Assembly (NCBI GenBank): GCA_029706075.1
Contig: JAINUG010000014.1
Location: 1,322,501 to 1,386,500 of the forward strand
Origin: Aldrovandia affinis
Lineage: Eukaryota; Chordata; Actinopteri; Notacanthiformes; Halosauridae
DNA: 64,000 nucleotides
Reading direction: 5' to 3'
This document shows positions 9,601-20,300 of the stretch, piece after piece (positions within the stretch are counted from its first letter, which is position 1; each line of letters starts with the position of its first letter). The notes beneath the pieces were generated by a model. The model was not told the DNA's origin and made no database searches. It saw only the letters and a program-made list of their open reading frames with translations. The position numbers were made by a program, and so were the translations under genes.

Positions 9601-12597
9601 GTTTAAATTGCACCCAACTTACACCCTTCGCCGGTGGTACAAGGACATTATTGCTGCTTGTACAATATCAGAGGCAAAAGAAAACACAAGTTGAATATAG
9701 AGGAATCGGCGTGGGCGCCAGGGAGGCTTTCAGGACCGGGGTCTAGTCAGGGAGCGCTGCGCTTTCTTCCCGAGTGGCCCATGGGTGCTGCCCGCTCTGT
9801 ATGAAAATCCGCTCTGGTGAAAGCGTTGCGATGTCGACCGCCTCGGAGATAACGAACGGCGGCCCAAAATGCTGGAGGCAGACTTTGGCCTTTGTTTGCA
9901 TTTTCAAAGTCTTTTTTGTAATAAATTATTATTATTTTATTTTTAAATACTGAGTTACAGGTATACAAGCTAGCCATGTTGTTTGGACATTTTTCCTTTA
10001 CATTTAGTCATTTAGTATATGCCCTTTTCCAGACTGACTTACAGTGCATACAAAAAGGTTTATTTTTGTCCCGACTGATGGGAAGTTTCAATACACAAAC
10101 CTACATAACATTAAGTGCCATAGTAGGCACTTAACTTAAGTTGAGGATGTAGCACTATAAGTGGCATAACGGATTGAGAATATTGTGCTAATTGTAGCAT
10201 AAGTATGCCAAGTGGTATTCAACTCAGAACAAATGCTCAGGATAGGGAGGAGTCAGACTTTGTTGAGTCTAGAAGCTGTTCTGATCGGTGTAGGGAGCTT
10301 GCTCCACCACTGGGGGGTGAGGCACGTGGCCAAGATGTTTGGAGGGGACTATGATGTCACTGCACTTATGGCAATGAGATTGTCCTCTATCCCTAAAAAA
10401 AAACCTGGTGGCTCATGCCAGCTCAAGGCATGCAAGTTATGTTCCTCACTCACTTACTAATTGAGTGGCCCCCCCAAAGCATTGACAGTACCTTAATTTT
10501 ATCACTAGGTTGTGCCATGGCACTAATAGGGAGGTATATTAGGGGGAACCAGCAGTGGTGTAGTGATGGCCCCAGGGCAGTGCCTGTTCTGTTCTTGTTC
10601 ATCACTCGAATGCGAGGCCGAGACACAGCCGCTTATCAACAGCATGTATTCCGGTGGGGGGAGTTGGGTCAGAAATAGATTTTGGGTGGGTGTGCCAGTG
10701 TGGTTTTAGTGAAGGGTAGATTAAACAGAGACAGAACAGCAGCCGTGCGGGGGAGGACCAGCTTGGAACAAAACAAAAAGAGATAGAAAAACAATTACAA
10801 GACCAGGTTCAGCTATGAAGCAATTAATTAAAAAAACGATTGGTTAGCAGTCGAACAACTGCTGCCAACAGCTGACATACCGTGCAATATGACCGGTGGT
10901 TAATTAAATTAACTGACGGGGTGATTAAGCGGAGTGACATCGTTACCGTCATGATGAATGATTGACCCGTTTTGTTAACCAAAGAGGATTAACCTCCGGT
11001 TTCCCTAAGACATGCACACATAGTGAAGTTCTTGCATGCCTGCCAAAGAAAAATTTGCCTGCAGCAATTAATTCATGCCAGCCTCTGTGGGTGCTACCAT
11101 GGCATTTCCGTAACAGAATCACACAGCTCGAGTGATTTTGGACCGGGTTCGGGGGCTAGCCTAAGAGATTACAGACTCCCACGGGAGGGCTGGGAAGACA
11201 CCATTTGCTTGAATATAATACAGGATCATATTTAACACTCAAGGGAAAATGTGAAGCCAGACTGATGTGTCAAGCGCTAAGCAGAGACGGACTCTTCTTA
11301 CTTTTATAGTTCCAGTGGATGCTGGTGACCTGGATCTCCTGTGTCGGGATGTATTCCTCCAAAAACTTCCTTCCCTGCAGGCGGTGCCACAGCGTGCTCT
11401 TACCAGTGTTCCTGTCCCCACGGATCACTATCTTCACTGGGGGGCACATGGGACACCACAGTAGCCAGGGATTAGTTTCTGACAAATTGGACTGCTTCCT
11501 CCCACTGCTGTGCCGGGGACTGAATGTGGAAGTAACACTCCTAATGTGTAGCAATTTGGACAAGTCCAGTAGCAGGTCAGTGCACTGAATGGAACCTGCC
11601 TATTCGTGGTATGCTAACGGGCTTTGGGTAAGACCTGAAAAGGCTCAAACTGCAATGCTATGTGTTATTTCCACCTCTGATTGTACTGTACTTATTCAGC
11701 TATGACCAGAGGAAGCAGCCAAACAAATGGTAGTGTCCCTTTTCACTCATTGATTGAATGAATGACTGACTGACTGACTCACTCACTCAGCTGGGACAGG
11801 AATACTGCACATGCCTGTTTGACCAGAGGAGGTGCTATTGAGGTATGAGGTAGGGGGCGTCCCTGCTGGCAGAATGAACCTCTGTCCCTGGGGGATGCGG
11901 TGGCCAATTGTGCATCACTCTGTGGGACTCCCAACCACAGGGTTTGTTGGGAGTCTGAAAAAGTCCCCCAAATACCCCACTCATGAGGTCAACTTTGTTA
12001 TGTTATGGATGGAAGACATAGAAAACAACCAATAGGCCTGCATTGTGCCAAACTAACCCCAAACTAACTACTCATACAGTGCTCAGTCAATCACAGAATA
12101 TTACACCACATCTATTAATATCAAGAACTTCCATCTATTCAGCTGCAGAGCTGTTGAATAGTTCCTTGTCTGCAAAGCATAGTATTTATCCAAAGTAAGG
12201 CACTGCGCTTGTTACATAATTTTCATAGCAAAACCTGTGTGGATCAGTGACTGTACATCTCCAGGAAGGATTTAAGGCCATGCTTACTCATTTATATTGA
12301 TAATCCAAGTTTTTATACTGAAAGGAGGGGGTGGGGTGTATGACTCAAGCTGCATGATACAAGTGTAGGCCTCTCTTCTGCACATTACCTGTGAATAGGA
12401 TCACAGGAAGTCAACCGCTGCCCACATTTAAGTTTAACCACAGCACATGAATATTTCCGGCACTTACTGTTGTACTGGACCCCCTTGGCAAAGCGTCGTT
12501 GCAGACTCTGGTTCATGGACTGCAGGCCAGCGGGTATGTTCTTATCCCTCATCTGCCCCGGTTCAGAGCCAACCAACTTCTTTAAAGCTGAGAACAT
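12..12597 (-). CDS. rabl6: RABL6 (Rab-like protein 6), N-terminal 404 residues, partial
   Basis: Nine coding exons joined in order from 12597 down to 12 give one continuous frame of 1213 nt that matches the vertebrate RABL6 layout. Seen directly: a start of [11 protein letters not shown], a P-loop GDRNTGKS at residues 50-57, [16 protein letters not shown] after it, WDVVDKG at 99-105 in the switch II position, NHRD at 176-179 where a classical Ras-like GTPase has NKxD, then a Leu/Gln/Glu-rich segment ([12 protein letters not shown]) and a Ser/Pro-rich tail with [10 protein letters not shown]. Family knowledge: RABL6 (also called Parf or C9orf86) is an atypical small-GTPase-like protein of about 730 residues in humans, linked to ARF tumour suppressor and cell growth. 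The Met is chosen because it opens the conserved N terminus and has A at -3. The 3' half and the poly(A) site lie off the left edge. Teleosts often carry two copies (a/b); which one this is cannot be decided here. Confidence 0.95.
634..678. repeat. (GT)n microsatellite
   Basis: About 17 GT units, decaying into GTGC units, in the intron between RABL6 exons 8 and 9. Confidence 0.95.
807..910 (-). CDS. rabl6: RABL6 coding exon 8
   Basis: 104 nt encoding [20 protein letters not shown] and then [14 protein letters not shown] plus two bases. The sequence is highly characteristic of RABL6 and is predicted helical. Acceptor CCGCAG, donor GTATGC at 801-806, a weaker but usable donor. Spliced to exon 9 it reads NYDIFLDMME. 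Confidence 0.94.
911..2080 (-). other. RABL6 intron 7-8, nothing recognised
   Basis: Intron between coding exons 7 and 8. No repeat family, exon or RNA gene was recognised; small frames in it are chance. Confidence 0.7.
2081..2186 (-). CDS. rabl6: RABL6 coding exon 7
   Basis: 106 nt encoding [20 protein letters not shown] and then [16 protein letters not shown], which closes the GTPase-like domain. The first Arg codon is shared with exon 6. Acceptor TTTCAG, donor GTCAGT at 2075-2080. Confidence 0.95.
2751..2947. mobile_element. hAT-like hairpin MITE in RABL6 intron
   Basis: A 197-bp near-perfect palindrome. It begins CAGGGGTGTCCAAT and ends ATTGCACACCCCTG; arms of about 90 bases pair almost throughout, with AGCCCAGCACTAAAACACCT on one side and its complement on the other. 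It is flanked by CCCTACGT and GCCTACAT, a 6-of-8 match, as expected for an old 8-bp hAT target duplication. It has no coding capacity, so it must have moved with a transposase made elsewhere. Confidence 0.8.
3137..3277 (-). CDS. rabl6: RABL6 coding exon 6 (NHRD, G4 position)
   Basis: 141 nt encoding [20 protein letters not shown] and then [30 protein letters not shown] occupies the place of the guanine-specificity motif NKxD of ordinary small GTPases, as in other RABL6 proteins. Acceptor CCCAG, donor GTAGGG. Confidence 0.95.
3430..3490. repeat. AGTAC pentamer tandem repeat
   Basis: Repeated AGTAC/AGTAG units, with imperfect copies at both ends, in the intron between RABL6 exons 5 and 6. The rest of that intron (3278-3906) shows nothing else. 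Confidence 0.85.
3907..3998 (-). CDS. rabl6: RABL6 coding exon 5
   Basis: 92 nt encoding [20 protein letters not shown] and then [11 protein letters not shown], the GTPase-fold beta strand and helix typical of RABL6. Acceptor CTGCAG, donor GTAAGA at 3901-3906. The last codon (Trp) is split across the intron to exon 6. Confidence 0.94.
4088..4203. repeat. (CA)n followed by (CAGACA)n tandem repeat
   Basis: An imperfect CA array at 4088-4130, then about ten perfect 6-base CAGACA units at 4141-4203. It lies 90 bases upstream of RABL6 exon 5 in transcript direction. Confidence 0.95.
4375..4427 (-). CDS. rabl6: RABL6 coding exon 4
   Basis: 53 nt encoding [18 protein letters not shown], the lysine-rich connector that follows WDVVDKG in RABL6. 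Acceptor CTGCAG, donor GTACAG. The phase agrees with exons 3 and 5. Confidence 0.9.
4675..4995. repeat. Old interspersed repeat, probably LINE 3' region
   Basis: Contains TATAAAGCGCCTTTCATGGA, and later GAAATGGGCCAGGGCATCAG and CCACGGGATCTTTAGTGACT. These phrases are familiar from abundant teleost LINE-tail repeats. The class cannot be fixed without a repeat library. It sits in the large RABL6 intron. Confidence 0.45.
6115..6275 (-). mobile_element. 5S rRNA-derived SINE-like repeat
   Basis: Read on the minus strand, 6264-6188 contains AAGCTCAGTGGGACTGGGCT followed by TGGTTAGTACTCAGATGGGA, matching the internal promoter half (box A to box C) of vertebrate 5S rRNA with many substitutions. The adjoining bases (GGGCCAGTAGGGGGCCTTCG on minus) match the body of a common teleost repeat. 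It is not a functional 5S gene: the 5S 3' half is missing and box A is altered. Confidence 0.65.
7055..7165 (-). repeat. L2-like LINE 3' tail fragment
   Basis: Matches the longer copy at 55699-55830: TTTAGGCATTTAGCATTCAT, CTTATCCAGAGTAACTTACA and GTGCAAGAGATCAGTGTAGT in the same order. Minus orientation, inside the RABL6 intron. Confidence 0.6.
7978..8004. repeat. Poly(T) tract
   Basis: A run of about 25 T in the RABL6 intron. It could be the tail of a minus-strand retroposed sequence, but nothing recognisable adjoins it. Confidence 0.85.
8520..8567 (-). CDS. rabl6: RABL6 coding exon 3 (WDVVDKG, switch II position)
   Basis: A 48-nt exon encoding [15 protein letters not shown], joining exon 2 in phase to read YKTTDDVV. 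Acceptor ACAG after a run of T at 8568-8579, donor GTGAGT at 8514-8519. It is too short to stand out as an ORF and was found by similarity to the RABL6 family and by its splice sites. Confidence 0.93.
9282..9504 (+). mobile_element. tRNA-derived SINE with LINE-type tail
   Basis: A tRNA-like head GGCAGTGTGGTGTAATGGTT with box B GGTTCAATTCC, a body (CCCTTGAACAAGGTACTTAA), then the tail AAGTCGCTCTGGATAAGAGC followed by GTCTGCTAAATG, ending in GTAATGTAATG. The same family occurs on the minus strand at 42057-42279 and 55121-55303. The tail is shared with the L2-like LINE copies here. It sits in RABL6 intron 2-3. Confidence 0.85.
9996..10058 (-). repeat. Short LINE/SINE tail remnant
   Basis: TTTACATTTAGTCATTTAGT followed by CTTTTCCAGACTGACTTACA resembles a degraded copy of the ACATTTAGGCATTTAGC...ATCCAGAGCGACTTACA tail. 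Confidence 0.4.
11302..11436 (-). CDS. rabl6: RABL6 coding exon 2 (P-loop)
   Basis: 135 nt, entered in phase 1 so that A plus TG makes the Met of [14 protein letters not shown]. It carries the nucleotide-binding P-loop and the [19 protein letters not shown] segment that fills the switch I position. Acceptor CAG at 11437-11439, donor GTAAGA at 11296-11301. Confidence 0.95.
12468..12597 (-). CDS. rabl6: RABL6 coding exon 1 (start codon)
   Basis: Encodes residues 1-43, [20 protein letters not shown] and onward to FAKGVQYN, plus one base. The donor is GTAAGT at 12462-12467. The ATG occupies 12597-12595 with AAG just upstream. The 5' edge of the exon is not certain: a CAG acceptor lies about 50 bases upstream of the ATG, so a short stretch of 5' UTR probably belongs to this exon. 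Confidence 0.93.
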
Positions 12598-14016
12598 CTT
12601 GAAAGGATGCTGGCCGAATGCCCTTTACATAGAAAATAAAGTCTCCTGCAGTAGTCCCTGTCTACCACTCTCACTGCACCAGTATGCAAAGGCACACCAT
12701 TACAAAGCGTAAAGGCTTCAAAAAGCTGCCATTTTTGCCCACAGGCAGGAAAACGGAAAAGTGGTTAAGTGGTCTAGTGCAGTGGCTGTGCAATATTACA
12801 GGACACAGACAGCGGTATACTAAAAAACAACTCTCATATGAACAATTAAGTGGTTGTGTAAGTAAGGTTGTGCTGGATATATCTCATATCTTCAGGGTTT
12901 GAACTTAATTTGTTCTATTGACACTTCTTAATTGTAGTGTCAGTCCAATTTAAAGTGAACAAATTCCAATCTTCAATGCTAATTTCGAGGAGCATGCCAG
13001 TGAGGGCAATTTTTGTTCGGCTAAATGGCTAATTTACCAATCCAATCAGTTTGGCAAGATGTCCAATTTAGTTTACCAATATGTCCGTTTAATGGCGTCT
13101 ACGAAAAAACAACACAAAATGCAGTGCATTAGAATTGCAGATCATGTTCATAAACTATTTAGTTAGCTAACTAACAACACTGCATTAACGTACACGTTTT
13201 CGTAATGTTAGTTTTTCAGCAATGCTCATCATTTACAACAAGAAGCTCATCGTGTCTGCTTATGTGTCATCTCTTAAATCAGTGAATGAATTGCTTCCAT
13301 CCACTGGTATAAAGACTGACATTACATCGCTGACATGTTTGTTTTCATTAGGAAATGAACCACACACAGCACAAACTAGCTACATGATAGCTTAGCTTGC
13401 CTACAGCACGTCGTTTGACAACTGCCATATGTTACCGTTTTAGCACTGTTCGCCTGAACGAAGTGAATAATTCACGTGGTACTGTTAGCTAGCTGACTGT
13501 CTACTTCAACACAAGACGCTAACTACACTAACCCGCGTTCATAATCTACGCAGTCTGTGTGATATTGCTAGCCTGTGATACACACACATACTTTATTGTA
13601 AAAGTAGCTAGCAACACGAGCCCCTGCCTGTCAAGTCAAGACATAGCTATAACGTTAGCTCGTTCGCTAGCTACGGTACGACTGGAACAGCTGGCGAACA
13701 CAAGCTTGATAATTTAACATACCGATGGCTACCTATACAGATATTTAGTAATTCCTTTGGTCAGATCAACCATGAATCGTATTTCAGTTAGCAAGCCACG
13801 TTAACAAGCTAATATTATCACATACTTACTTTTATAACCAAAACAGCTAGCATTCACTAGTTATACGATGCATACCATAGTACGTGGCCGGGGGCTGCAA
13901 CTAGCCGGCTGGCTATCGTTAACGTTACGATACCCAGGATTTTCACTAAAACTGCTAGGTAGCTAACGTTAGCTATCTGATAATTGATCTTATTCGGTTT
14001 CAATATAGCTACTTAC
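12598..14016 (-). other. Intron upstream of RABL6 coding exon 1
   Basis: AT-rich and GCTAGC/GTTAGCTA-rich DNA, especially 13370-13990. No coding exon found on either strand. The intron boundaries depend on the inferred leader exon. Confidence 0.5.
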
Positions 14017-14200
14017 AATCAAAGCTGTATTCTACCGTATCGATTATAGCGACTGGTTCCATCGCCATGCAGTGGCTTAATCTTTCAATCTAGAAGGACA
14101 CGGGTAACCCTAAAACCATCTCCTTTCCATCTTTCTCGTACTGATTCCAAGAGCATCATTCTTCTGCAGCAGCCATTTTTCCTGCTTCCTCTTCAGACAC
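14017..14200 (-). promoter_or_regulatory. Possible RABL6 leader exon and promoter, with a small upstream ORF
   Basis: Minus strand. A consensus donor GTAAGT at 14011-14016 closes a candidate non-coding first exon whose 5' end would lie near 14200. It holds ATGs at 14068 and 14062 that open a 17-codon frame (MAMEPVAIIDTVEYSFD) running to the donor. Spliced to the CAG acceptor about 50 bases before the RABL6 ATG, this frame stops at once (TGA), so it would be an upstream ORF. I do not recognise the peptide. The transcription start is inferred. Confidence 0.4.
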
Positions 14201-15929
14201 AACACTCAATCAAGAAGCCGTGTAATCACAGGGCTAGATTACACTGGGTAATTTTACTCACCGTAATCTAGTGCCTCCAGCGGCAGGGCGATGTTACTCT
14301 ATATACTGTCACCTTTCTTTTTTTAAAATAAACTTTATTTAGCAAAATCATGTTTTACATAAATTCATAACACCAGAACAACATTTCACAATATCAACAT
14401 TATTTAAAATAATCATCACAGATTAAGAAAAGTAAAAGAAAATGAATTTGTTTTACCAGTTCGTATGCTTTAATTCTGTTTCCTGACAAAAAACAAACAA
14501 TGGATTCCTTTCTAAAAAAATAAATAAAAAAATATTGCAGTGTGGCTTGTTTATTGTAATTGTAATCCGGCCCGGATTATACTATTGAAACCAATAGTAC
14601 AGACATCTTTACATGTAGACAGTATCCCCAATTCTCACTCCATTCACGAGTTGATGGAAAGACAGCAGCCAGACATATTGATGACTTTGACAGGCTTTGT
14701 CAAATTCTTATTTGTGAGTACACAGGGTCTATCTCCTTGTGTGTCCTACACAAGATTGCAGCTACAATATTTTTCATGACTTTTCCACTCAATAAAACAC
14801 TGCCTGTAAATGAAAACAAATTCAAACCAAGAAGAACTGTTGTGCTGCAAACTTTGTTTGTAAAGATAGGAATTAAATGATAAGAACTGTGATTGCAAGT
14901 TCACCCCTCTATTTTTCTCATCAGATTCAGACTTGTAAGATCACCTCCAGTCACCAAGAAGAACTGTGTGATCCCTCCGGGCGCCTGAACGTTGGTGGAA
15001 CGACCTATTGGTCAGGACAAACTCTTGTTTGACTCCACTACCCCTGATCTCTGTCCAAGCTAAATTGTCTTCACCACTGTCTACTTGACTCTTTATTAAA
15101 AAAAAAAAAAAAAAAAAAAAAAACATTTTGTAAACATTGTAAAATACCTTTTCCTTTGATTGTGAGTCAAAATTAAGAACAAATAGTGATTGAACCCTTA
15201 AAATGTAAAAAAATGTAAAAATGGAACCTAAGTTCTGAAACATCTTATTCCCTTCATCCATAAAACAGTGGACTGATGTGAGAGATAACATTAACTCAAC
15301 ATTTTGAGATAAACTAAGAGAATCGACAGAGAAGTGGTGATAATTCATTCAAATATAGACTGGCAGGTGAAATCGTTGGGTGCCTTATTGTTAAAAGTGT
15401 GGACACCTGGTCACTGAAACTAAAACATTTGTGGAAAATGGAGAGTTCAATGACAAAGCAAATTGCAATGAGCCAAACCTGTATTTTGTCAAAATAAGTT
15501 TAAGGAAACTTATGGTAGAACTTACACACCTGTTTTCAGCAACTTTAATTGATCAAGAGATTGGCTGTAACAAAACCCAACATATACAGTGGGTCCCCAG
15601 AACCGAGTTTGAGAACCACTGCTCTAGCTTGCCAGATGGATGCTTTAGGTTTCAGTATGGGAGTTGGTTGCAATGTGTGGTATGCTTTAAGGTCTAGACT
15701 CTAGAGAATTGTAAATGTACCTATGAATTTGCAGATTGTAAGCAGGCTGAACCTTGAGTAGCCTAGGTTAGTTATCCTCAATTGCTTCAGTGCATGGGGT
15801 AATAACAAGGGGAGTCTTAAAGTGCATTGAATGAATACAAATGTTGAGTAGCGATATAAATCTTGTGCATCTACTCCAGACTCGCACTTCATCTGAATAA
15901 AGTCTTCTGATATATTGTTTATGAATATT
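14201..15929. other. Intergenic gap between the divergent RABL6 and TRAF2 genes
   Basis: Mostly AT-rich. It holds a degraded LINE-like piece at 14945-15125 with a poly(A) run at 15098-15123, and at about 15588-15625 a hAT-type end (GAGTTTGAGAACCACTG). No conserved frame was seen. Confidence 0.6.
14945..15125 (+). repeat. Degraded LINE-like fragment with poly(A)
   Basis: CGTTGGTGGAACGACCT translates to the RWWND-like motif seen near the C terminus of L2-type reverse transcriptases, followed by a run of about 25 A. The rest is too decayed to align by eye. Confidence 0.35.
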
Positions 15930-16540
15930 CATGAGCAGGGCGGGATTTAAGAAGCTTAGGCCGGCGGCTGAAATGTGATGGTCATTCTTACATTAACTTA
16001 CCGTTTACTCTTTGGCACGTCCCAAAAATCAGCAATTCGAGTCAAAACGGAAGTAGCCGCTTGACGTTCCATTTCGCTGTGACAATTTTTTCTCCAGAGG
16101 CGCAAAAAATCTACAGATACAATCTAGCTAGCTCGTGCTAGCAAGCTAACTGTCCTATGAAATAACGGTCTTTGTCTACAGCAAAGAGGCAAAGACCTTG
16201 TATTTTATTTTATTATCCACCATCTTTGAAGGAAGGCATTTATTCACGGGAACCCTTTGGGTACAGGACAAGATCACAGGGATCATTACAGCTAGTTGGC
16301 TAACAAACGTTACTTGGCTACTAGCTAGCTCGCAAGCTAATACCTTTGTGTTATCTGCTCAAACTGGCAACTAGCGACCCCAGTTAGTCCGACGCTGAGC
16401 AACGTCGTGTCAGTAACGTGAGTATCAGCAACGTTGGCTAGTATGAAGCGAAACTAGGGAGCATAGTGCTGTCGAAGGGAAGGTCCATCTTATTTTCCTT
16501 CTGCACAGATGACGCCGTTCCAACCCTGGTAGGTTTCATT
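15930..16540 (+). promoter_or_regulatory. Probable TRAF2 promoter and 5' leader region
   Basis: The first TRAF2 coding exon begins with a splice acceptor (CCGCAG before 17160), so at least one leader exon lies upstream. Candidate donors are GTGAGT at 16418 and GTAGGT at 16529. The region 15930-16400 has several CG dinucleotides and GCTAGC-rich DNA but no clear TATA box. Position is by inference only. Confidence 0.35.
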
Positions 16541-16799
16541 TTTGATACCTGACATTTTTCTGACAATAACCTCACATGTTGCACTAATAAAGGGGCGTGG
16601 CTGCGTGCTTATTCATAACAGGTCGTTGCAAGCCAGCGAGATGTCAGACCTAGCTAACTTGGCTAGCTCATTGTCTAGCCAACGATACCCACAGTACAGT
16701 ACTGCCACAGCACAACAGCTGGTTCACCGAGTCCATACGTTTAGCTCAAGATTCAACTAACGTTAACTCTATAAAATGAATAAATGGGAATGAGAAAGT

Positions 16800-16960
16800 G
16801 TCACTAGCTAGCTAGTGGCTACAGACAGTTACTGAAATGTAGCTACATGTTATTATGTGCCAGCTGTTTGGCTAACGTTGGCTAGAAAGTTCCCTCATAA
16901 AAATAAAACAGTTCGCTAGCTTGTTTGATAACGTTAGCTAGCTAGCTAGCTACCCCTTTC
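16800..16960. repeat. GCTA/TAGC simple repeat
   Basis: Repeated CTAGCTAG units at 16805-16815 and 16932-16951 within GTTAGCTAGC-rich DNA upstream of the first TRAF2 coding exon. Confidence 0.7.
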
Positions 16961-17159
16961 ACAATTCAATATTGGCCTGCCCCAGTTATGTGGTGTAACG
17001 TTAATAAAATGATGAAATCTATTGCAAAAACAAAATCACGCTGTGAATGAGTAATATGGGCGGGCCAAAGGTTTCAAAATTCACTGTGACATGTGAATAT
17101 GTACGAGCATGTCTGCCCAAACCATAACCCAACAACCTTAGTACTGTGCCTTTCCGCAG

Positions 17160-17373
17160 GTTACGCTTCTGTTCGGAGAATAATGGCAGCACAGGAACCA
17201 CCATCGCCACCCTCATCACTGGAAGGCAACAAACCCGGATTTCCGAAGAAAATTTTGGCCAACAAGCTTGAGGATAAACACTTGTGTAACTGTTGTCAGA
17301 AAATTTTAAGGAGACCCTTTCAAGCCCAGTGCGGTCATCGTTTTTGTTCATATTGTTTTAACAAAACTGTTAG
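17160..17373 (+). CDS. traf2: TRAF2 first coding exon (start and RING, first part)
   Basis: The acceptor CCGCAG ends at 17159; coding starts at 17183 after a 23-nt untranslated stretch. It reads MAAQEPPSPPSSLEGNKPGF and onward to NKTV, with the RING ligands C35, C38, C50, H52, C55 and C58. Donor GTAAGT at 17374. The last codon is split AG|C. Confidence 0.95.
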
Positions 17374-20300
17374 GTAAGTGATGTTCGTAATGTATAGCCT
17401 ACAACTTTAGCTACTATAGTTAGACGGTAACGTAACGGTAGTAGCTACTGGTTCAAGTAGCTAATGTATTTATTGCCCATATTCTTAATGTAGATTTTTT
17501 AATAATACGCTCTCTATGCCCCCCAGCTCTGGACCACAAAAATGCAGTGCTTGTATTAAGGAAGACATATTTGAAGATCCAACATCTATTCTAAAGCAAG
17601 GCTGTGTAAGTAAACTCATTTTTCTTGAGTCAAGTTGGTTCTTACTCTCCCTTACCATCCTGTTTTATGGAAAAGTTGGGGGTGGCTACAATGACCATAC
17701 AGAATGGTAACTGTATTTTTAAATTTATTTTTGTCTTGCTTCAGGGATTAAGCAACACATACACACATTCAATAAGTAATAAAGGTTCAGAGAAACACAC
17801 ACACACATATATCATATATATATGTGTGTGTGTGTTTCGCATATATATGACAAATAATTCAAACAGGAACAGATATTGCACTGGACACTTTTTCAATGCT
17901 TCTGAATGATGTATTTAAAAAAAAAAAATGCATCCATGATCTCCATCGTATTGGGGATGAGGACCACATACCGTCCGGTTGAAAAGTCATGCTTTTTGTG
18001 CTACACTGCTTGTGAGCACAGAATCAGTGTGTGGGCGCGTTTACGTTTTCATTTCAGAAGGGCAGTTGTTATCCATAATGCACAAAGTGGAAATGTATTT
18101 CTGGCGCGTCAGAACCACATCTTGGCCAGACGTAAATAAATGCGTGCACACACGTGTAACATGCAAATGGGACGTGTCTTTTTGCAGCTGACACCCAACA
18201 GTCACGGAGTGGTAGAAGGTGTTGTTGGTGGGGTTTTGCTCTGATCATGAAGATCTAATGTAATCTCAGAATGTAAACACGGATCCACGAAGGGAAGAAT
18301 TGCGGCCTGTCTCTGGAGGGAATGGTCTAGACTTTCACATCTTTATGACTTTATGATCCACAAAGGACAGGGATCCCATAGTCCTTGGAAATTCTTAGAA
18401 TATTTTCTAGTCTTTTATTTGGGGATTGTTTCTCCAGGCTCCACTTTCAAAGTGGACTGACAGAGTGCACTTTTGACCTTTTTCTTACTAATGCAGGATT
18501 CTTAAAAAAATGCACGTTTATCTTTAAGAAAAAAACATGGAAAAGCAGTGTAAAATATAAATATGATTTGAGTGGGAGCACTGAGAGAGGACTCTCTTGT
18601 GCTTTTGTTTTTCAGGCGTTCCCCGACAATGCAGCCCGGAGGGAAGTGGAGGCTCTGGCTGCGGTTTGTCCCAATGAAGGATGCACCTGGAAAGGCAATA
18701 TTAAAGAATACGAGGTACAGGGGTGCCCCTCTGTCCATTCTTCAACTTCAGTCTGCCGTGTAATTTCATACATAATTTGTGGCTTGTACAGGTCCCCATT
18801 TTTGAAACAAGTAATCTTATAACGACAAGACTAACTTTTGTTCGAAAATGTAATTGAATATCAAATAAAATAAAATGAACATCCCAAGTACACAATTGGA
18901 TACAGGCATGCATGTTAAAAGGTAAGTTTGATATAAACTAGTGATAAATATTCAGTAAAGAAAAACTCTTTCTGTGCGTTTTGGAGTAGTTGGGCCTGCG
19001 GTTTTGGTTCCTGTTTCCTCCTCGTTCTTCATAAGGGAGATGGAGTAACATTCTTTCTCTCCGCAGCTGAACCACGAAGGGAAGTGTGAGTTCATGATCA
19101 TTCCTTGTCCTTCGTGCAAAGAACTCTTAAGATTTAACGAGCAGGAACGGCACAACGAACGAGAGTGCCCAGAAAGAACCCTGAACTGCAAGTACTGCAA
19201 AGAACCGTTCCATTTTAAGAGCATAAAGGTAAAGTATGCATTCCCGGCTTTGGAACTCTTAGTCATGTAGCGATCAGACTGTAGAACGCGGTGACCTAGC
19301 GTTTGACCGTTCTTGTTACTGTACATTGTAAAGATGGCATGTTAAAAAGAAAAAACGATAGGCAACTGTCCAGCAGTCTGTCACAAAATGTGCTCGACAC
19401 GAGCATGTGTTTGCCCTATAGCCTATATGTCATTGAGTTGAGCCGTGTCTGTGTCATTTGTTGACTGTGATCTAAAATCCACCGCGGTGGGACACAATTG
19501 GCTCGGTCCCGTCAGAGATAGGATGGGTTTAAGTCGGCTAGTGTCCATTGTGTTAGTGCTTGCATTCATTACTTTGAACAATGCACCGGGCACCCACAGG
19601 CTACCAGTTGTCCTCAGTGAGAAGTATGCCTGTCCTCCAATCGGCACTGAAATGGTCACTGGTTTGTGGAAAAGTGCACTGGAGAGTGTACACGCTTCAG
19701 TTGCTGTGCTCCTTGTGTGGGTGCAGTGGAGACTAAAGAGACTTTTAAACAAATAGTTTTTAGGCTGTAGGTATACTTGTATGTGTATGTGTTGTGTATT
19801 ATGTTTAGTCTTTTTAATGTTTGTGGCCGTGTGTAAGAATTTCTCACACACACACACATTCATAAGTATATTCTTGGATATATTATGATGAGAAATGATA
19901 TATTGGCATAAGTGGTATATCGGTTGACAAGAAATACATTTTATTCATATATTTTTATATTACTTATTAATAGTGGGAATCCGATTCCTTGTGTGTACCG
20001 GGAACATAAAATACTGTGTGATTATATTCTCTTCACGCAGAATGTACACTTGTCTGTTTGCTGGTTTAGGCACATAGGATGCAACTTCCAATTGTCTGTA
20101 CCTGGGTTGGATGCACAGAATGTGCAAATGTCTGTGATTGGCTAAGACAAAATGCCATACAGCTGGCATTGAAAATGTGTTCTCTCCCAACCATAGTACA
20201 ATACATGAATTCTCTGCGTTGTTTTTTAGGCTCATGATGAGATATGTCCAAAGTACCCTATGATTTGTGAAGGCTGTGCAAAGAAGAAAATTCCCAGAGA

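Larger units (their letters stand above)
8568..11301 (-). other. RABL6 intron 2-3
   Basis: Contains the SINE at 9282 and the tail remnant at 9996. Nothing else was recognised; frames near 10212-10678 are not supported by codon pattern or family resemblance. Confidence 0.7.
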
